DNA of 64,000 nucleotides from Salinibaculum sp. SYNS191 (GCF_037338445.1 NZ_CP147838.1:310001-374000), one strand, 5' to 3'; numbered from the stretch's first letter, positions 50,970 through 60,407 are shown. Notes: a model not told the origin generated them from the letters alone. Numbers and translations: made by a program.

Positions 50970-52463
50970 TTATGCGAACACCTCCGTCAGGAACGGGTCG
51001 AGGAACGCCTCGATGCCCGACCCGAAGAAGCCGAGCACCACTGCAGCGACGGCCGCACCGACGACGACGGCGACCATTCCGGGCGAGACGGGCGGTTCGC
51101 CGCCGTCGGTCGCCGCCCCGACGGCGGAGTCGCCGGCAGCCGTGCGCTCGGCCGGTCTGAAGTACATCCGCTCGACGATGCGGGCGAAGTACGCCAGCGT
51201 CAGCAGCGTCGACGCGAGGATGACCGCCGCGACGACCCACGTCCCGCTCTCGATTGCCCCGAAGGCGATGTACCACTTGCCGACGAAGCCGACGGCCGGC
51301 GGGACGCCGACCATCGCGAACGCCAGGACGGCAAACGACGCTGCGACGACGGGTGCCCGGCCCGCCAGTCCCGCGTAGTCGTCGATGCGGCGGGCGCCGG
51401 TGAACGCGGCGATGACGCCCGCTGCCGCGAACAGGCCGCCCTTCATGATGGCGTGGCCGACCAGGTGGATGACGCCGCCGACGGCCGCCAGTTCGTTCAT
51501 CATCGCGAACGCCGCGACGACCATCCCGAACTGGGCGACCGACGAGTACGCCAGCATCCGCTTGACGTCCTGCTGGAGGACTGCCAGCGTGCTCCCGGCG
51601 AGGATGCTCACCGCTGCGGCGTGGACGAGGACGGTTCGCGCCATCGGAACAGCGTCGAAGAACGCCGGGGTGAACACGCTAAAGAGGATGCGTCCCAGCG
51701 CGTAGGCGGCCACCGTCGAGACCAGCGCCGAGATGAAGATGCTCACGCTGTCCGGGGACGACTGGTAGGCGTCGGGTTGCCAGGAGTGGACCGGGAACAG
51801 CGCCACCTTCACCGCCAGGCCGGCGACGATGAGCGCGAAGGAAGCCAGCACCAGCCGCGAGTCGTAGGCGGCGACGTCACCGAGACGCTGAGCGAGGTCC
51901 GCCATGTTGAGCGTCCCCGTCGCGAGGAACGCGTAGCCGACGCCGAGCAGGAACAGCGACGCGCCGATGGTCCCGACGACGAGGTACTTCAGGCCGGCAA
52001 TCGCGCTCTTGGCGGTGTCGCCGGTCGCGACCAGGGCGTACGCCGCCAGCCCGGTGATTTCGAGGAAGACGTACATGTTGAACAGGTCGCCCGTGAGGGT
52101 GACCCCCGCGAGACCGCCGACCAGCAGCAGGTAGACGATGTAGAACATGTTCCCGTGCGGGCCCGACGTTCGCGCGTACGCGAGCACGGCGAGCGAGACG
52201 ACGGCGACCAGCAGCGCCACCGGTGCCGACAGCGTGTCCGCGACGAGTTCGATGCCCGCCGGCGGTGCGAAACCGGCCAGTTCGTAGGTGACGCGGCCAT
52301 TCTCCAGAACCGCCGCCCCGATGACCGCGGTCAGTCCGACCTGCGTGGCGGTCGCGAGCACGGCCATCGGCCAGCCGACGTTATCGAAGCGCAGTCCCAG
52401 CAGGAGCGTGAGCACTGCCGCGACGATCGGCACGACGATGGCGAGGACGATAGCGTCAGTCAT
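50970..52463 (-). CDS. mnhD: Mrp/Mnh antiporter subunit D
   Basis: A 497-residue subunit with about 14 helices. TM5 Glu is in YVFLEITGLAAYALVA, and FPVHSWQPDAYQSSPDSVSI and a TM8 region (RMLAYSSVAQFGMV) match MrpD/NuoN-like proton pumps. It translocates protons or Na+ in the Mrp complex. Overlaps mnhC by 8 bp. Confidence 0.92.
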   Translation of the reverse strand: MTDAIVLAIVVPIVAAVLTLLLGLRFDNVGWPMAVLATATQVGLTAVIGAAVLENGRVTYELAGFAPPAGIELVADTLSAPVALLVAVVSLAVLAYARTSGPHGNMFYIVYLLLVGGLAGVTLTGDLFNMYVFLEITGLAAYALVATGDTAKSAIAGLKYLVVGTIGASLFLLGVGYAFLATGTLNMADLAQRLGDVAAYDSRLVLASFALIVAGLAVKVALFPVHSWQPDAYQSSPDSVSIFISALVSTVAAYALGRILFSVFTPAFFDAVPMARTVLVHAAAVSILAGSTLAVLQQDVKRMLAYSSVAQFGMVVAAFAMMNELAAVGGVIHLVGHAIMKGGLFAAAGVIAAFTGARRIDDYAGLAGRAPVVAASFAVLAFAMVGVPPAVGFVGKWYIAFGAIESGTWVVAAVILASTLLTLAYFARIVERMYFRPAERTAAGDSAVGAATDGGEPPVSPGMVAVVVGAAVAAVVLGFFGSGIEAFLDPFLTEVFA

Positions 52464-52830
52464 CGGTATCCATCTCCCTGAGAACGTCCTCTCTAAGCGT
52501 GCCGTACTCCCGGTAGATGCGGATGATGAGCGTCAGCGCGACCGCCGTCAGACTCACCCCGACGACGATAGCCGTCAGGATGAGGACGTGCGGGAGCGGG
52601 CTGACGTAGAGGTCCACCCCGTCCGTGATGACCGGCGGTGCGCCGGTCATGCCGTCCACCTCGACGAAGGCGGCGGTGATGAAAAACAGGAAGATACCCG
52701 TCTGGAACAGGTTCATCCCGATGACCTTCTTCACGAAGTTGCGGTCGCCGATGACCATGTAGAGGCCGCCGGCGATGAGCAGGAACGCGGCGATGTAGTT
52801 GTACCGCGTCAGCAGCAGGTCGACTATCAT
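52456..52830 (-). CDS. mnhC: Mrp/Mnh antiporter subunit C (NuoK-like)
   Basis: A 124-residue protein with three helices. The first has YIAAFLLIAGGLYMV, and buried acid is seen in GMNLFQTGIFLFFITAAFVE. It pairs with the D subunits as NuoK does in complex I. The ATG at 52830 overlaps mnhB by 4 bp. Confidence 0.92.
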   Translation of the reverse strand: MIVDLLLTRYNYIAAFLLIAGGLYMVIGDRNFVKKVIGMNLFQTGIFLFFITAAFVEVDGMTGAPPVITDGVDLYVSPLPHVLILTAIVVGVSLTAVALTLIIRIYREYGTLREDVLREMDTDD

Positions 52831-53273
52831 TCCTGGTCCCTCCTGAACTCGAAGCCGTGGGCGATGGCGAAAAAGAGCCCGGAGATGACTCCCGAGACGA
52901 TGGCGCCGATGCCGAGTTCGACGCCCTCGATACCATATTTCGTCGCGTCTGGCACGTTGTAGAGTTCGTACTCCAGGAAGGTTCCGCCGAGCAGCATCGG
53001 TCCGACGCCGATGAGGGCAAAGAGCAACACGCCGCCGGCGACGAGCCCGACGACGGCGGTGTTGACGAACCACTTTCGCGTGGGTTCGATTCCGTACGCG
53101 AACGCCAGCATTATTATCATCGCAGAGACGATAGCGCCGCCCTGGAAACCGCCGCCCGACGACGATGTCCCGTGGAACATCACGAAAAGCCCGAACGTGA
53201 ACACGAACGGGGCCAGGATGCGGACCGTCGTCATGATGACGCTGCTCTCGACGTAGGGTCGTCGGCTGCTCAT
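52827..53273 (-). CDS. mnhB: Mrp/Mnh antiporter subunit B
   Basis: A 148-residue protein with four helices. The loop MFHGTSSSGGGFQGGAIVS is the conserved MnhB glycine/serine segment. The ATG at 53273 (MSSRRPYVESS) is used; the upstream open frame is a shadow of the neighbour. Overlaps both neighbours by 4 bp. Confidence 0.92.
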   Translation of the reverse strand: MSSRRPYVESSVIMTTVRILAPFVFTFGLFVMFHGTSSSGGGFQGGAIVSAMIIMLAFAYGIEPTRKWFVNTAVVGLVAGGVLLFALIGVGPMLLGGTFLEYELYNVPDATKYGIEGVELGIGAIVSGVISGLFFAIAHGFEFRRDQE

Positions 53274-53812
53274 GTGAATCGCTCCTCCTTCAGAATCGCG
53301 AGCACGGCCACACCGGCGGCGAAGACCACGACCGCCTCGCCGAAGGTGTCGAACCCGCGGTATGCCGCCAGCACCGCCGTCACGACGTTCTTGACGTGGG
53401 TCTCCTCGTAGGCGTTCTCCAGGTAGTACTGCGAGACTTCGCTGTACTCCCAGGCGACCGCCCCGGCGTCGCCGATCGCCGGGATGTCGGGAACCGTCCA
53501 GAGCAACAACGCTCCCAGTAACCCGACGGCGAGGACGCCCGGCCAGTGGACCTTCTTCAGCGCGGTGATGTCCTCCGTCGGCCTGACGGTCCGCGTTATC
53601 GTCAGCAGGAAGAGGATCGTCGTGACGCCGGCCCCGATGGCTGCCTCTGTCAGGGCCACGTCCGGGGCCCGCAGGACGACCCACACCAGCGCCAGTCCAA
53701 GGCTGTAGGCGGCGAAGGCGACAATCGTCGCCAGGACGTCCCGCAGCAGGACTGTCGCAGCGGCGCTGAACAGGACGAAGGCCAGGAGGACGGCCTCGAT
53801 AGCCGTTATCAT
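53270..53812 (-). CDS. Mrp antiporter MrpA C-terminal-like subunit (DUF4040/MbhD plus MbhE)
   Basis: A 180-residue protein. Helices 1-3 (VLLAFVLFSAAATVLLRDVL, APDVALTEAAIGAGVTTILF) are MbhD/DUF4040-like. A linker and further helix (FGEAVVVFAAGVAVLAILKE) are MbhE-like. In bacteria these are fused to MrpA; in this genome they form a separate subunit. It bridges the D subunits and MnhB. Confidence 0.88.
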   Translation of the reverse strand: MITAIEAVLLAFVLFSAAATVLLRDVLATIVAFAAYSLGLALVWVVLRAPDVALTEAAIGAGVTTILFLLTITRTVRPTEDITALKKVHWPGVLAVGLLGALLLWTVPDIPAIGDAGAVAWEYSEVSQYYLENAYEETHVKNVVTAVLAAYRGFDTFGEAVVVFAAGVAVLAILKEERFT

Positions 53813-54129
53813 CCGTCACCCTCCTCGTCCGCGGTCCACGGCTCTATCCCCTGGTCGTAGGCCGCCCGGGTAATCGCGTGGGTGGCCGTCGGGCTCGTGA
53901 TGAGCATGAAAAGCGCCAGCAGCAGGAGTTTCACCCGCGGCACGCCTGCCTGAAAGGCCACGGCCACGCCCGCGAGCGTCAGCACCGTGCCGAGCGTGTC
54001 GGCCTTCGACGTCGCGTGCGCCCGGGTGTAGACGTCCGGCATGCGAATCAGCCCGATGGCGGCGACGGCCGTGAAGAAGAGGCCCACCACCATCAACGCG
54101 AGGCTCAGCCAGGTCAACAGGCTGCTCAC
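53809..54129 (-). CDS. mnhG: Mrp/Mnh antiporter subunit G
   Basis: A 106-residue protein with three helices. IGLIRMPDVYTRAHATSKAD is the MnhG signature. Overlaps neighbours by 4 bp each side. Confidence 0.93.
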   Translation of the reverse strand: MSSLLTWLSLALMVVGLFFTAVAAIGLIRMPDVYTRAHATSKADTLGTVLTLAGVAVAFQAGVPRVKLLLLALFMLITSPTATHAITRAAYDQGIEPWTADEEGDG

Positions 54130-54416
54130 AGGACACCACCCCGTTCGACCGTGAACTTCGAGATGGCGATGCTCATCAGGAAGTTCAACAGCGCGTAGAC
54201 GATGGCGATGTCCAGGAAGCCAGGTTCGTCGATGACGACTGCCACCAGCGCGATGACGATAACCGTCGTCGTCCCCGCGGCGTTGACAGCGACGACCCGG
54301 TCGTGGGTCGTCGGGCCGCGTGCGACGCGATACAGCGTGACGACGCCGAGGACGACGAAGGCCACGACGACTGCGAGGAAGACGTCCGCCAGTGGACCGC
54401 TACTCGCGAGTGTCAC
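54126..54416 (-). CDS. mnhF: Mrp/Mnh antiporter subunit F
   Basis: A 96-residue protein with three helices; TLYRVARGPTTHDRVVAVNA is diagnostic. Overlaps mnhE and mnhG by 4 bp. Confidence 0.93.
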   Translation of the reverse strand: MTLASSGPLADVFLAVVVAFVVLGVVTLYRVARGPTTHDRVVAVNAAGTTTVIVIALVAVVIDEPGFLDIAIVYALLNFLMSIAISKFTVERGGVL

Positions 54417-55537
54417 GACTCTTCACCTCCCTCAGCGTCGTCGTCGGCAGCCGCCGTGGCCTCCGCCTCGGCCTCCGCCGCCAGGTCGCCCGCGTTCTGC
54501 CCTCGCTCTCGCGGGCTGGCGATGGACGCGCTATCGCGCCCGAAGAACACGAACCGGACGGCCTGTTCCAGATCGCCGTCGTACAGGGCCTCCCGCGCTG
54601 ACTCTGTCAGCGTGTGGATGTAGAAGTCGTTACCCCGCACGTCGACGGTTATCGTTCCCGGCGTCAGCGTGATGCTGTTCGCCAGCGAGGTGACCGGTAG
54701 CGACCCCGGCACGGCCGGTTGTATCTTCTCCATCGAGGGCTCTATCGGGAGCGAGGGTCTGAGAACGATTATCGCTACCTCGATGTTGGCCTTCGCTATC
54801 TCCCAGAGCAGGAACGGGGTGTAAACGAGCCAGCGTGCGAGGGTTCGTCCGGTTCGCATCGGCCGCACCGGCCGGTCGAAGGTGATACCCGAGAGTACGA
54901 CCGACACGATGGCCGCGCTGACCGCACCCGTGACGAAATCGAACGTCCCGGCGAAGCCACCGATGGCGAGGTAGAACAGGTAGGAGAGCCCGAAGACGCT
55001 CGCGAACGTCCGCAGGTCGACGTCGCGGCCGAGAAGTGTCCGGCCCCTCACCGCCCTGTCCACGGGCGCTTCCTCGTACGTGACGTCGTCGGCGAGCGAC
55101 AGTTCCGCCGACAGCGGCGTCAGCAACGGTGCCCGTGCCCCCGGTTTGAACTCCGGGTCCAGCACGATGTGTTCTATCGAGTTCGTCCGCGCGTAGGACA
55201 GCAGCGTCTCCGCGTAGTCGCGCGGACTGAATAGGTACTCGCCCGTGCCGATGATAGCCGTCGTCACGTACACCGGTAGCTCGTCACCCTCCTCCGTCTC
55301 GGTGTCCTCGTGAATCCAGGCCTCGACTCGCTCAAGCAGGTCCTCTGCCTCTGCCGTGACGTCGGCCGTCGGGTCCTGCCGTTGCCAGCTGGCGGGGAAG
55401 ACGAAGTGTACCGACGCTCGCTCGTCGGTCTCCGCCGCCCGTTCTACTGCCTCCCGGACGACGTACCCGACCGTGTTCCGCAACGTGACGGACTCACCCA
55501 CGGGAACGAGAACCCGATAGGCGCCCTGAGGACTCAT
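54413..55537 (-). CDS. mnhE: Mrp/Mnh antiporter subunit E with N-terminal Usp-like domain
   Basis: A 374-residue protein. Residues about 7-140 form a universal-stress-protein-like alpha/beta domain (RVLVPVGESVTLRNTVGYV, IEHIVLDPEFKPGA), absent from ordinary MnhE of about 160 residues. The MnhE core follows (YTPFLLWEIAKANIEVAIIV, TPGTITVDVRGNDFYIHTL). The Usp part could bind nucleotide and regulate the complex. First gene of the nine-gene operon; AT-rich promoter sequence (about 55545-55570) lies upstream. Confidence 0.9.
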   Translation of the reverse strand: MSPQGAYRVLVPVGESVTLRNTVGYVVREAVERAAETDERASVHFVFPASWQRQDPTADVTAEAEDLLERVEAWIHEDTETEEGDELPVYVTTAIIGTGEYLFSPRDYAETLLSYARTNSIEHIVLDPEFKPGARAPLLTPLSAELSLADDVTYEEAPVDRAVRGRTLLGRDVDLRTFASVFGLSYLFYLAIGGFAGTFDFVTGAVSAAIVSVVLSGITFDRPVRPMRTGRTLARWLVYTPFLLWEIAKANIEVAIIVLRPSLPIEPSMEKIQPAVPGSLPVTSLANSITLTPGTITVDVRGNDFYIHTLTESAREALYDGDLEQAVRFVFFGRDSASIASPRERGQNAGDLAAEAEAEATAAADDDAEGGEES

Positions 55538-55673
55538 TGTTACATTGCATCAGGGGTGTAGTGTTAACGGTAACTATCTCGAACGGTCCCCGCTCGGCGA
55601 CGACGCCGAGCGCACGTTCGACCACGCCCGAATCTTGACTTTTTAGTACCAGAGCGTGACAACTCCGCGTCAG

Positions 55674-56786
55674 ATGCGCGGGACACTGTTCCTCGTTGCC
55701 CTCGTCGCGCTGGCTGGCTGCTCGGGGGCGCTCGTGGGAGACGACAGGGGCACCGCGACACCAACTGAGACAGCGACGCTCCAGCCGACACCGACTGCGA
55801 CACCGTCTGTGACGGCAACTCCGACTGCGACACCGACACCAACCGTGACCGCAACGGAGACGGCGACGGCACAACCGGAACCGCAGATAGACCCCGAAGT
55901 GCGACGGCGGTACGAGCGACTGAATCAGCGTGTCGACGAAAAGACAGTCTCGTTGCTCGATAGCGGCGTCTACAACGAGACGACCGTAGGGTACGCCATC
56001 GAACAGGATACGAACGAGACGCGCCGGCAGCTGTTCCGCGGCGAGGCCATGCCCGTTCCCCAGGCTGCCGCCCTCGAAATGGCGAACATGGAGCACCCCC
56101 CGGAGCACGCGCGAATCGGTATCTTCGATGAGGATACCGAACTGATCTGGATGAATACCTTCACCGTAGAGACCGCGCGGGCGTATGCCAACCGTTCGAT
56201 AACGCCCGACGAATTCCGGGAACGGCTCGAACGCAATGCGGCCGTGTCCGAGCGCTTGCAGAACGGGAGTGCGAGTCGAGACACGCTATTGGTCTGGGAA
56301 ACCGGTGACAGGGCTCGCATCAGCTACATTCATGGCATCATCGAAGCTGCCAGAAACTCCAAGCTGGGTGAAAAAATGAATATTACTGATGCCGGTCTTC
56401 ACAACGAGAGCTACGATCTCGAAGAATACGACATCTCTGTGGAGGAGAACACATCGATCTACATCACACTTCAGTTCCCTCGTGACGGGGGGAACGAGAG
56501 TTTTGAGTACGGTTGGTTTGATGAAGATTTGAGGGCAGCTGCATCAGGAGTTCTCTACGACATATGGGCTCATGTTTCTACATACAGCCCATATGGAAAC
56601 CGGCCAGGTTCGCTCCAAATCCGGTATATTGATCCAAACGGGACCTTATATGCTACTGATGTTATCCCATATGAGGTTGGTTATTCTTACGAAGTTGGGG
56701 ACCTGACTAATGTCGGATTTATCAGAGCTATAGCGCCTCTCTCGGAAAATTTCAATGGTGGGCCTGAGCGAGAGGTTGAAGACTAG
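55674..56786 (+). CDS. Haloarchaeal lipoprotein, unknown function
   Basis: A 370-residue protein. The signal MRGTLFLVALVALAGC ends in a lipobox (Cys16). A Thr/Pro/Ala-rich stalk (about residues 25-62) follows, with repeats such as TPTATPT, then a globular part with several N-glycosylation sequons (NET, NGS, NIT, NES). The ATG at 55674 is preferred to a GTG at 55656. Its second half, from about 56340, has clearly AT-richer codons than the first. Function unknown. Confidence 0.75.
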   Translation: MRGTLFLVALVALAGCSGALVGDDRGTATPTETATLQPTPTATPSVTATPTATPTPTVTATETATAQPEPQIDPEVRRRYERLNQRVDEKTVSLLDSGVYNETTVGYAIEQDTNETRRQLFRGEAMPVPQAAALEMANMEHPPEHARIGIFDEDTELIWMNTFTVETARAYANRSITPDEFRERLERNAAVSERLQNGSASRDTLLVWETGDRARISYIHGIIEAARNSKLGEKMNITDAGLHNESYDLEEYDISVEENTSIYITLQFPRDGGNESFEYGWFDEDLRAAASGVLYDIWAHVSTYSPYGNRPGSLQIRYIDPNGTLYATDVIPYEVGYSYEVGDLTNVGFIRAIAPLSENFNGGPEREVED

Positions 56787-57520
56787 ATATTCAACAGCAT
56801 ATTGTAACATATCGAATTTTGATAATTACATGATGTGCTCAGCCGACAAGTAATGAGGTACTATCTTGTGATCCTGTACCGCCTGATAAATTCACACTTC
56901 CATCACCAGTATCTGGGGTGGTTTCCTCAGACTGTTCTGTCTCAATTGCAGGTTGTGGATCAATATCTACATTATACCATGAACTACTGGAGTCAGAGTT
57001 ACTGTCGGAAGACTTAGTTGTATCATCATTATTTCCACTTATGAGTGAAGGGGAGTCGCTGGAACCGGAAGGAGAATATTGAGAGGAGGCAGAATGCTCT
57101 GAATCTGAGTCTTCTGACTCAGAGCTATCCGAACCCGAATCACTCCGAGTACCCGAAGCAGACGATCCTGAATTGTCTACGTTAGTACTACTCGTGGTTT
57201 TTGGTGGCGATCCTATTCTAGAAATTTCATCCACATCTGGAGAATTGTCTACAGGATCACTATTGGTTTTGAGATCAACCGATCGTGAACTGTCAACCAA
57301 ATCTGAACCGGAATGGCTATTACGCGGAGATCCTGTCATGTCCTGCTCAGTAATCATATCTGTTGTTCCAACACGGACACCAGGACTATGAACATCACCA
57401 TTGTCCTCAAAATTTTCAGCAATCTCACCGGATATTCTGTACTTGGTCAATCCACCAGAATCTTCGATTAGATTAACATTATTGCTTGAACGATACATAC
57501 GTCGTAAGGTCGCTCGTTTC
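56340..57520. other. AT-rich patch covering the 3' halves of two convergent genes
   Basis: From about 56340 to 57520 codons turn abruptly to A/T-ending forms, then return to GC-rich both to the left (in the lipoprotein gene) and right (in the PKD gene). The change falls within both reading frames, which stay open. The convergent stops are 52 bp apart (56787-56838). It suggests replacement of the shared 3' region by recombination. Confidence 0.55.
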
Positions 57521-58380
57521 ACACCGTACCCGCTCGGGTCGGTGCCCATCGTATCGGTATACGAGTCCCGGGGAGAGACTTTGTTCGAGGCGACGTCGTC
57601 GTCGCCACGGAAGCGAAACGTGTAGGTGTACCTGTTCGTGCCGGTGACGTGGTTCCGGACGATCTCCTCGAAGTACCCGTGTCCGTCAGATGGCAGGCTG
57701 CCACCCGTGGCGGAGACGCCATTCCCGGTCGAACCATCGTTACTCGGCGCAAGGGACGCCACGTCGACCGACACGCTATCCTCGGCGGTGCGACCGGCGA
57801 CGTCCGAGACGGCAACAGAAAGTGTGGGCGACCCGTGGGTGTCGAACGATAGCGTTCGCGCACGAGTGGCCTCTCTGGTGTCGAGGTCAGTCCTCCCCAG
57901 GGTAGTACCGTTCCGTTCCCACGTGAGCGTCGAGAGGGCCACACCACCCGACGAGACTGCTGCCCGGTAGGTGTGGCTCCCGTCCGCCGTCACGCTGCTC
58001 GGCCCGGTCAGCGTCACCGACGGCGGGTCAGCTTGCGCGACATCCACCACGAGCGTGTCGGAGCGAGCGGCCCCACCGTCGTCTGTCACAGTCACGGTCA
58101 CGTTGTACTCGCCGCTCTGGTTCGCCAGGAAGTGCGTCCGTTCACAGGAGGGACACGCCGGCGAGCGAGTCGTGCCGTCGGGGGCGACGATTTGCCAGCG
58201 ATACGCGTCGATGGTGCCGTCGGGGTCCGTCGACCCTCCGGCGTCTAGATACACTGTCGCACCCTGCTGTACCTCCTGGTCGAGGCCGGCGTCAGCCAGC
58301 GGCGGCTGGTTCGCACTCACGACACCGGCACCGAGACAGAGCCCGGCAACCACGACGACCACCAGTAATCCCCGTCCCAT
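56839..58380 (-). CDS. Secreted PKD-domain protein with Ser-rich C-terminus
   Basis: A 513-residue protein. A Sec-type signal (MGRGLLVVVVVAGLCLGAG, cleavage near ANQ) is followed by a PKD domain (PPLADAGLDQEVQQGA, FLANQSGEYNVTVTVTD), a second Ig-like segment (LTGPSSVTADGSHTYR) and a Ser/Asp/Asn-rich low-complexity C-terminal half. No anchor helix or PGF-type sorting signal is evident at the C-terminus. It is cell-surface or extracellular; PKD domains mediate protein contacts. The N-terminal 290 residues are encoded by GC-rich codons and the remainder by AT-rich codons. Confidence 0.8.
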   Translation of the reverse strand: MGRGLLVVVVVAGLCLGAGVVSANQPPLADAGLDQEVQQGATVYLDAGGSTDPDGTIDAYRWQIVAPDGTTRSPACPSCERTHFLANQSGEYNVTVTVTDDGGAARSDTLVVDVAQADPPSVTLTGPSSVTADGSHTYRAAVSSGGVALSTLTWERNGTTLGRTDLDTREATRARTLSFDTHGSPTLSVAVSDVAGRTAEDSVSVDVASLAPSNDGSTGNGVSATGGSLPSDGHGYFEEIVRNHVTGTNRYTYTFRFRGDDDVASNKVSPRDSYTDTMGTDPSGYGVKRATLRRMYRSSNNVNLIEDSGGLTKYRISGEIAENFEDNGDVHSPGVRVGTTDMITEQDMTGSPRNSHSGSDLVDSSRSVDLKTNSDPVDNSPDVDEISRIGSPPKTTSSTNVDNSGSSASGTRSDSGSDSSESEDSDSEHSASSQYSPSGSSDSPSLISGNNDDTTKSSDSNSDSSSSWYNVDIDPQPAIETEQSEETTPDTGDGSVNLSGGTGSQDSTSLLVG

Positions 58381-58530
58381 GTGCTCTCAGGTCGGGGTGG
58401 CCTCCCTCTTGCATAAATAATCTGGCGTTTTCGGTGAGTGTGCCACGCGTCGAGACTGGCGTGGGCGGGCGATTGGCACCGTGCGTGGCCAAGCGTACGA
58501 TTTAACCACACGCGCGCGGGAACCGGTGGT

Positions 58531-59571
58531 ATGAACACGGCCGACCGGGTCGACCTCGTCACGCGGTACACGGAGGAGGTCATCACTGAGGAGGAGCTCG
58601 CTGAACTGCTGGACGACGAGTCGCCGTCGGCCTACATCGGCTACGCACCGACCGGGGAGATGCACATCGGGCACTTCACGACGATGCGAAAGCTCGCCGA
58701 CTTCGTGCGCGCCGGGCTGGACGTGACGGTCCTCATCGCGGACCTCCACGCACACCTCGACGACGAGAAGAGCCCGTTCGAGCTGCTGGACGCACGCGCG
58801 GCCTACTACGAGGTGGCCATCGAGGGAATGATAGCGGCTGCCGGCGCGGATCCGGACGACGTCGAGTTCGTCCGCGGGACGGACTTCCAGCTCGACGAGG
58901 AGTACACGCTGGAGATGTACCGCATGGCTGCCGAGACGACCATCGCCCGGTCGCAGCGGGCAGCAAGCGAGGTGGTTCGGGAGAGCGAGAGCCCGAACCT
59001 CGGCGGTCTCATCTACCCGCTGATGCAGAGCCTCGACGTGAAGGCGCTGGAGGCGGACATCGCCTACGGAGGCATCGACCAGCGCGGCATCTACATGCTC
59101 AGCCGCGAGATACTGCCTGACCACGGCTGGCACGAACCGGTCTGCCTGTTCGCGCCGCTTCTGTCCGGCCTGTCCGGCGGCAAGATGAGCGCGTCCGACG
59201 AGACGTCCAAGGTCAACCTCACCGACGACCCAGAATCCGTCGCGGAGAAAATCAACGACGCGTACTGTCCGATGGGCGAAGTCGAGGGCAACGGCGTGCT
59301 GGAGTACGTCGAGTACCTCGTCTGGCCGATTCTCGACGAGCGCGGCGAGCCCTTCGTCGTCGAGCGACCCGACGAGTACGGCGGTGACCTCACGTACGAC
59401 ACCTACGAGGACCTCGAAGCCGATTTTGTGAGCCAGGAGCTCCACCCGGCGGACCTCAAGACCGCCGCCGCCGACTACATCGACGGCGTCATCGCGCCGG
59501 TCCGCGAGCGGCTGGCCGAACACGACGACCTCCTGGCGGAGGCCTACCCCGAGAAGTACGGGGACGAGTAG
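58531..59571 (+). CDS. tyrS: Tyrosyl-tRNA synthetase
   Basis: A 346-residue class I synthetase. The HIGH motif is in YIGYAPTGEMHIGHF, and the KMSKS-type loop is KMSASD. YPLMQSLDVKALEADIAYGG with DQRGIYMLSRE is the archaeal TyrRS pattern. The ATG at 58531 is used because a TATA-like GATTTAACC (58499-58507) is centred 28 nt upstream, giving a leaderless mRNA. The methyltransferase gene follows after 3 nt. Confidence 0.95.
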   Translation: MNTADRVDLVTRYTEEVITEEELAELLDDESPSAYIGYAPTGEMHIGHFTTMRKLADFVRAGLDVTVLIADLHAHLDDEKSPFELLDARAAYYEVAIEGMIAAAGADPDDVEFVRGTDFQLDEEYTLEMYRMAAETTIARSQRAASEVVRESESPNLGGLIYPLMQSLDVKALEADIAYGGIDQRGIYMLSREILPDHGWHEPVCLFAPLLSGLSGGKMSASDETSKVNLTDDPESVAEKINDAYCPMGEVEGNGVLEYVEYLVWPILDERGEPFVVERPDEYGGDLTYDTYEDLEADFVSQELHPADLKTAAADYIDGVIAPVRERLAEHDDLLAEAYPEKYGDE

Positions 59572-59574
59572 GCC

Positions 59575-60312
59575 ATGGCCGGCGGCGACGAGAGTAGTGG
59601 CGAGGGGGGTCAACACGGTGACGACGACATCGACGACCACCGCCGGCCCGGCCGCGTCCGCGACGTGTACGACGACATCGCCCCTCACTTCTCGGACACG
59701 CGAGCGTACCCCTGGCCGGAGGTCGAGGCGTTCGTCGACGGCTGCGACCACGGACACCGCGGGCTCGACGTCGGGTGTGGTAACGGTCGCCACCTGGTCG
59801 TCCTGTCGCGGCGAGTCGACCGCCCGGTGGGACTGGACGTCAGCCGGAATCTCCTGGTCGAAGCCCGCGAGCGAGTCGAAGCGGACGCTCCGAGCGGCGT
59901 CCTGGTCCAGGGAGACGCCGCGGCCCTTCCGCTGATGGCGGGCACTATCGACATCGCCGTCTACGTCGCGACGCTGCACCACCTGCCGGACAGAGAGCAC
60001 CGCCGCCGGAGTCTGGACGAGCTTGCGCGGGTTCTCGACGAGGGCGGGCGAGCCCTCGTGAGCGCGTGGAGTACCGCCCACGACCGGTTCGACGCGACGG
60101 CGGACGCACGGGAGGGGTTCGACACGACGCTCGACTGGACGCTCCCGGGCGGCGAGACGGTGCCCCGATTTTACCACATCTACGCCCCGGCGGAGTTCGA
60201 CGAGGACCTGGCCGCGAGCGACCTAGTGGTCGAGGAGAGTTACGTCTCCAGCGGGAACTGTTACGCCGAGGTGACCGTCGCCACCGACGACTCCGAAGGG
60301 AAACGCCCTTAA
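59575..60312 (+). CDS. Class I SAM methyltransferase, Trm9-like
   Basis: A 245-residue protein. The SAM motif is GLDVGCGNGRHLVVL, and VYDDIAPHFSDTRAYPWPEV before it is characteristic of Trm9/ALKBH8-type tRNA wobble-uridine methyltransferases. Motif IV is VATLHHLP. The C-terminal part is short. It overlaps in operon position with tyrS (3-nt gap), fitting a tRNA-modification role, but the exact target is inferred by similarity of the N-terminal motif only. Confidence 0.85.
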   Translation: MAGGDESSGEGGQHGDDDIDDHRRPGRVRDVYDDIAPHFSDTRAYPWPEVEAFVDGCDHGHRGLDVGCGNGRHLVVLSRRVDRPVGLDVSRNLLVEARERVEADAPSGVLVQGDAAALPLMAGTIDIAVYVATLHHLPDREHRRRSLDELARVLDEGGRALVSAWSTAHDRFDATADAREGFDTTLDWTLPGGETVPRFYHIYAPAEFDEDLAASDLVVEESYVSSGNCYAEVTVATDDSEGKRP

Positions 60313-60337
60313 TCGCTGGCGGGGAACGTGGATTTGA

Positions 60338-60407
60338 GCGCCGGTGGTGAGCAATTCCGAAGGGGTTGCGAACTACGGGGCGCGAACGAAGTGAGCGCGC
60401 CGGTGGT
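60338..60407 (+). repeat. Two extra copies of the tRNA-Gly 5' end
   Basis: GCGCCGGTGGT occurs at 60338-60348, 60397-60407 and as the first 11 nt of tRNA-Gly at 60458-60468, spaced 59 and 61 nt, with GAGTGAGC or similar preceding each. These may be scars of integration or unequal recombination at the tRNA gene. Confidence 0.5.

Noticed and set aside
58387..60177. 596-codon minus-strand frame
   Set aside because: Antisense to tyrS and the methyltransferase, both with clear motifs.
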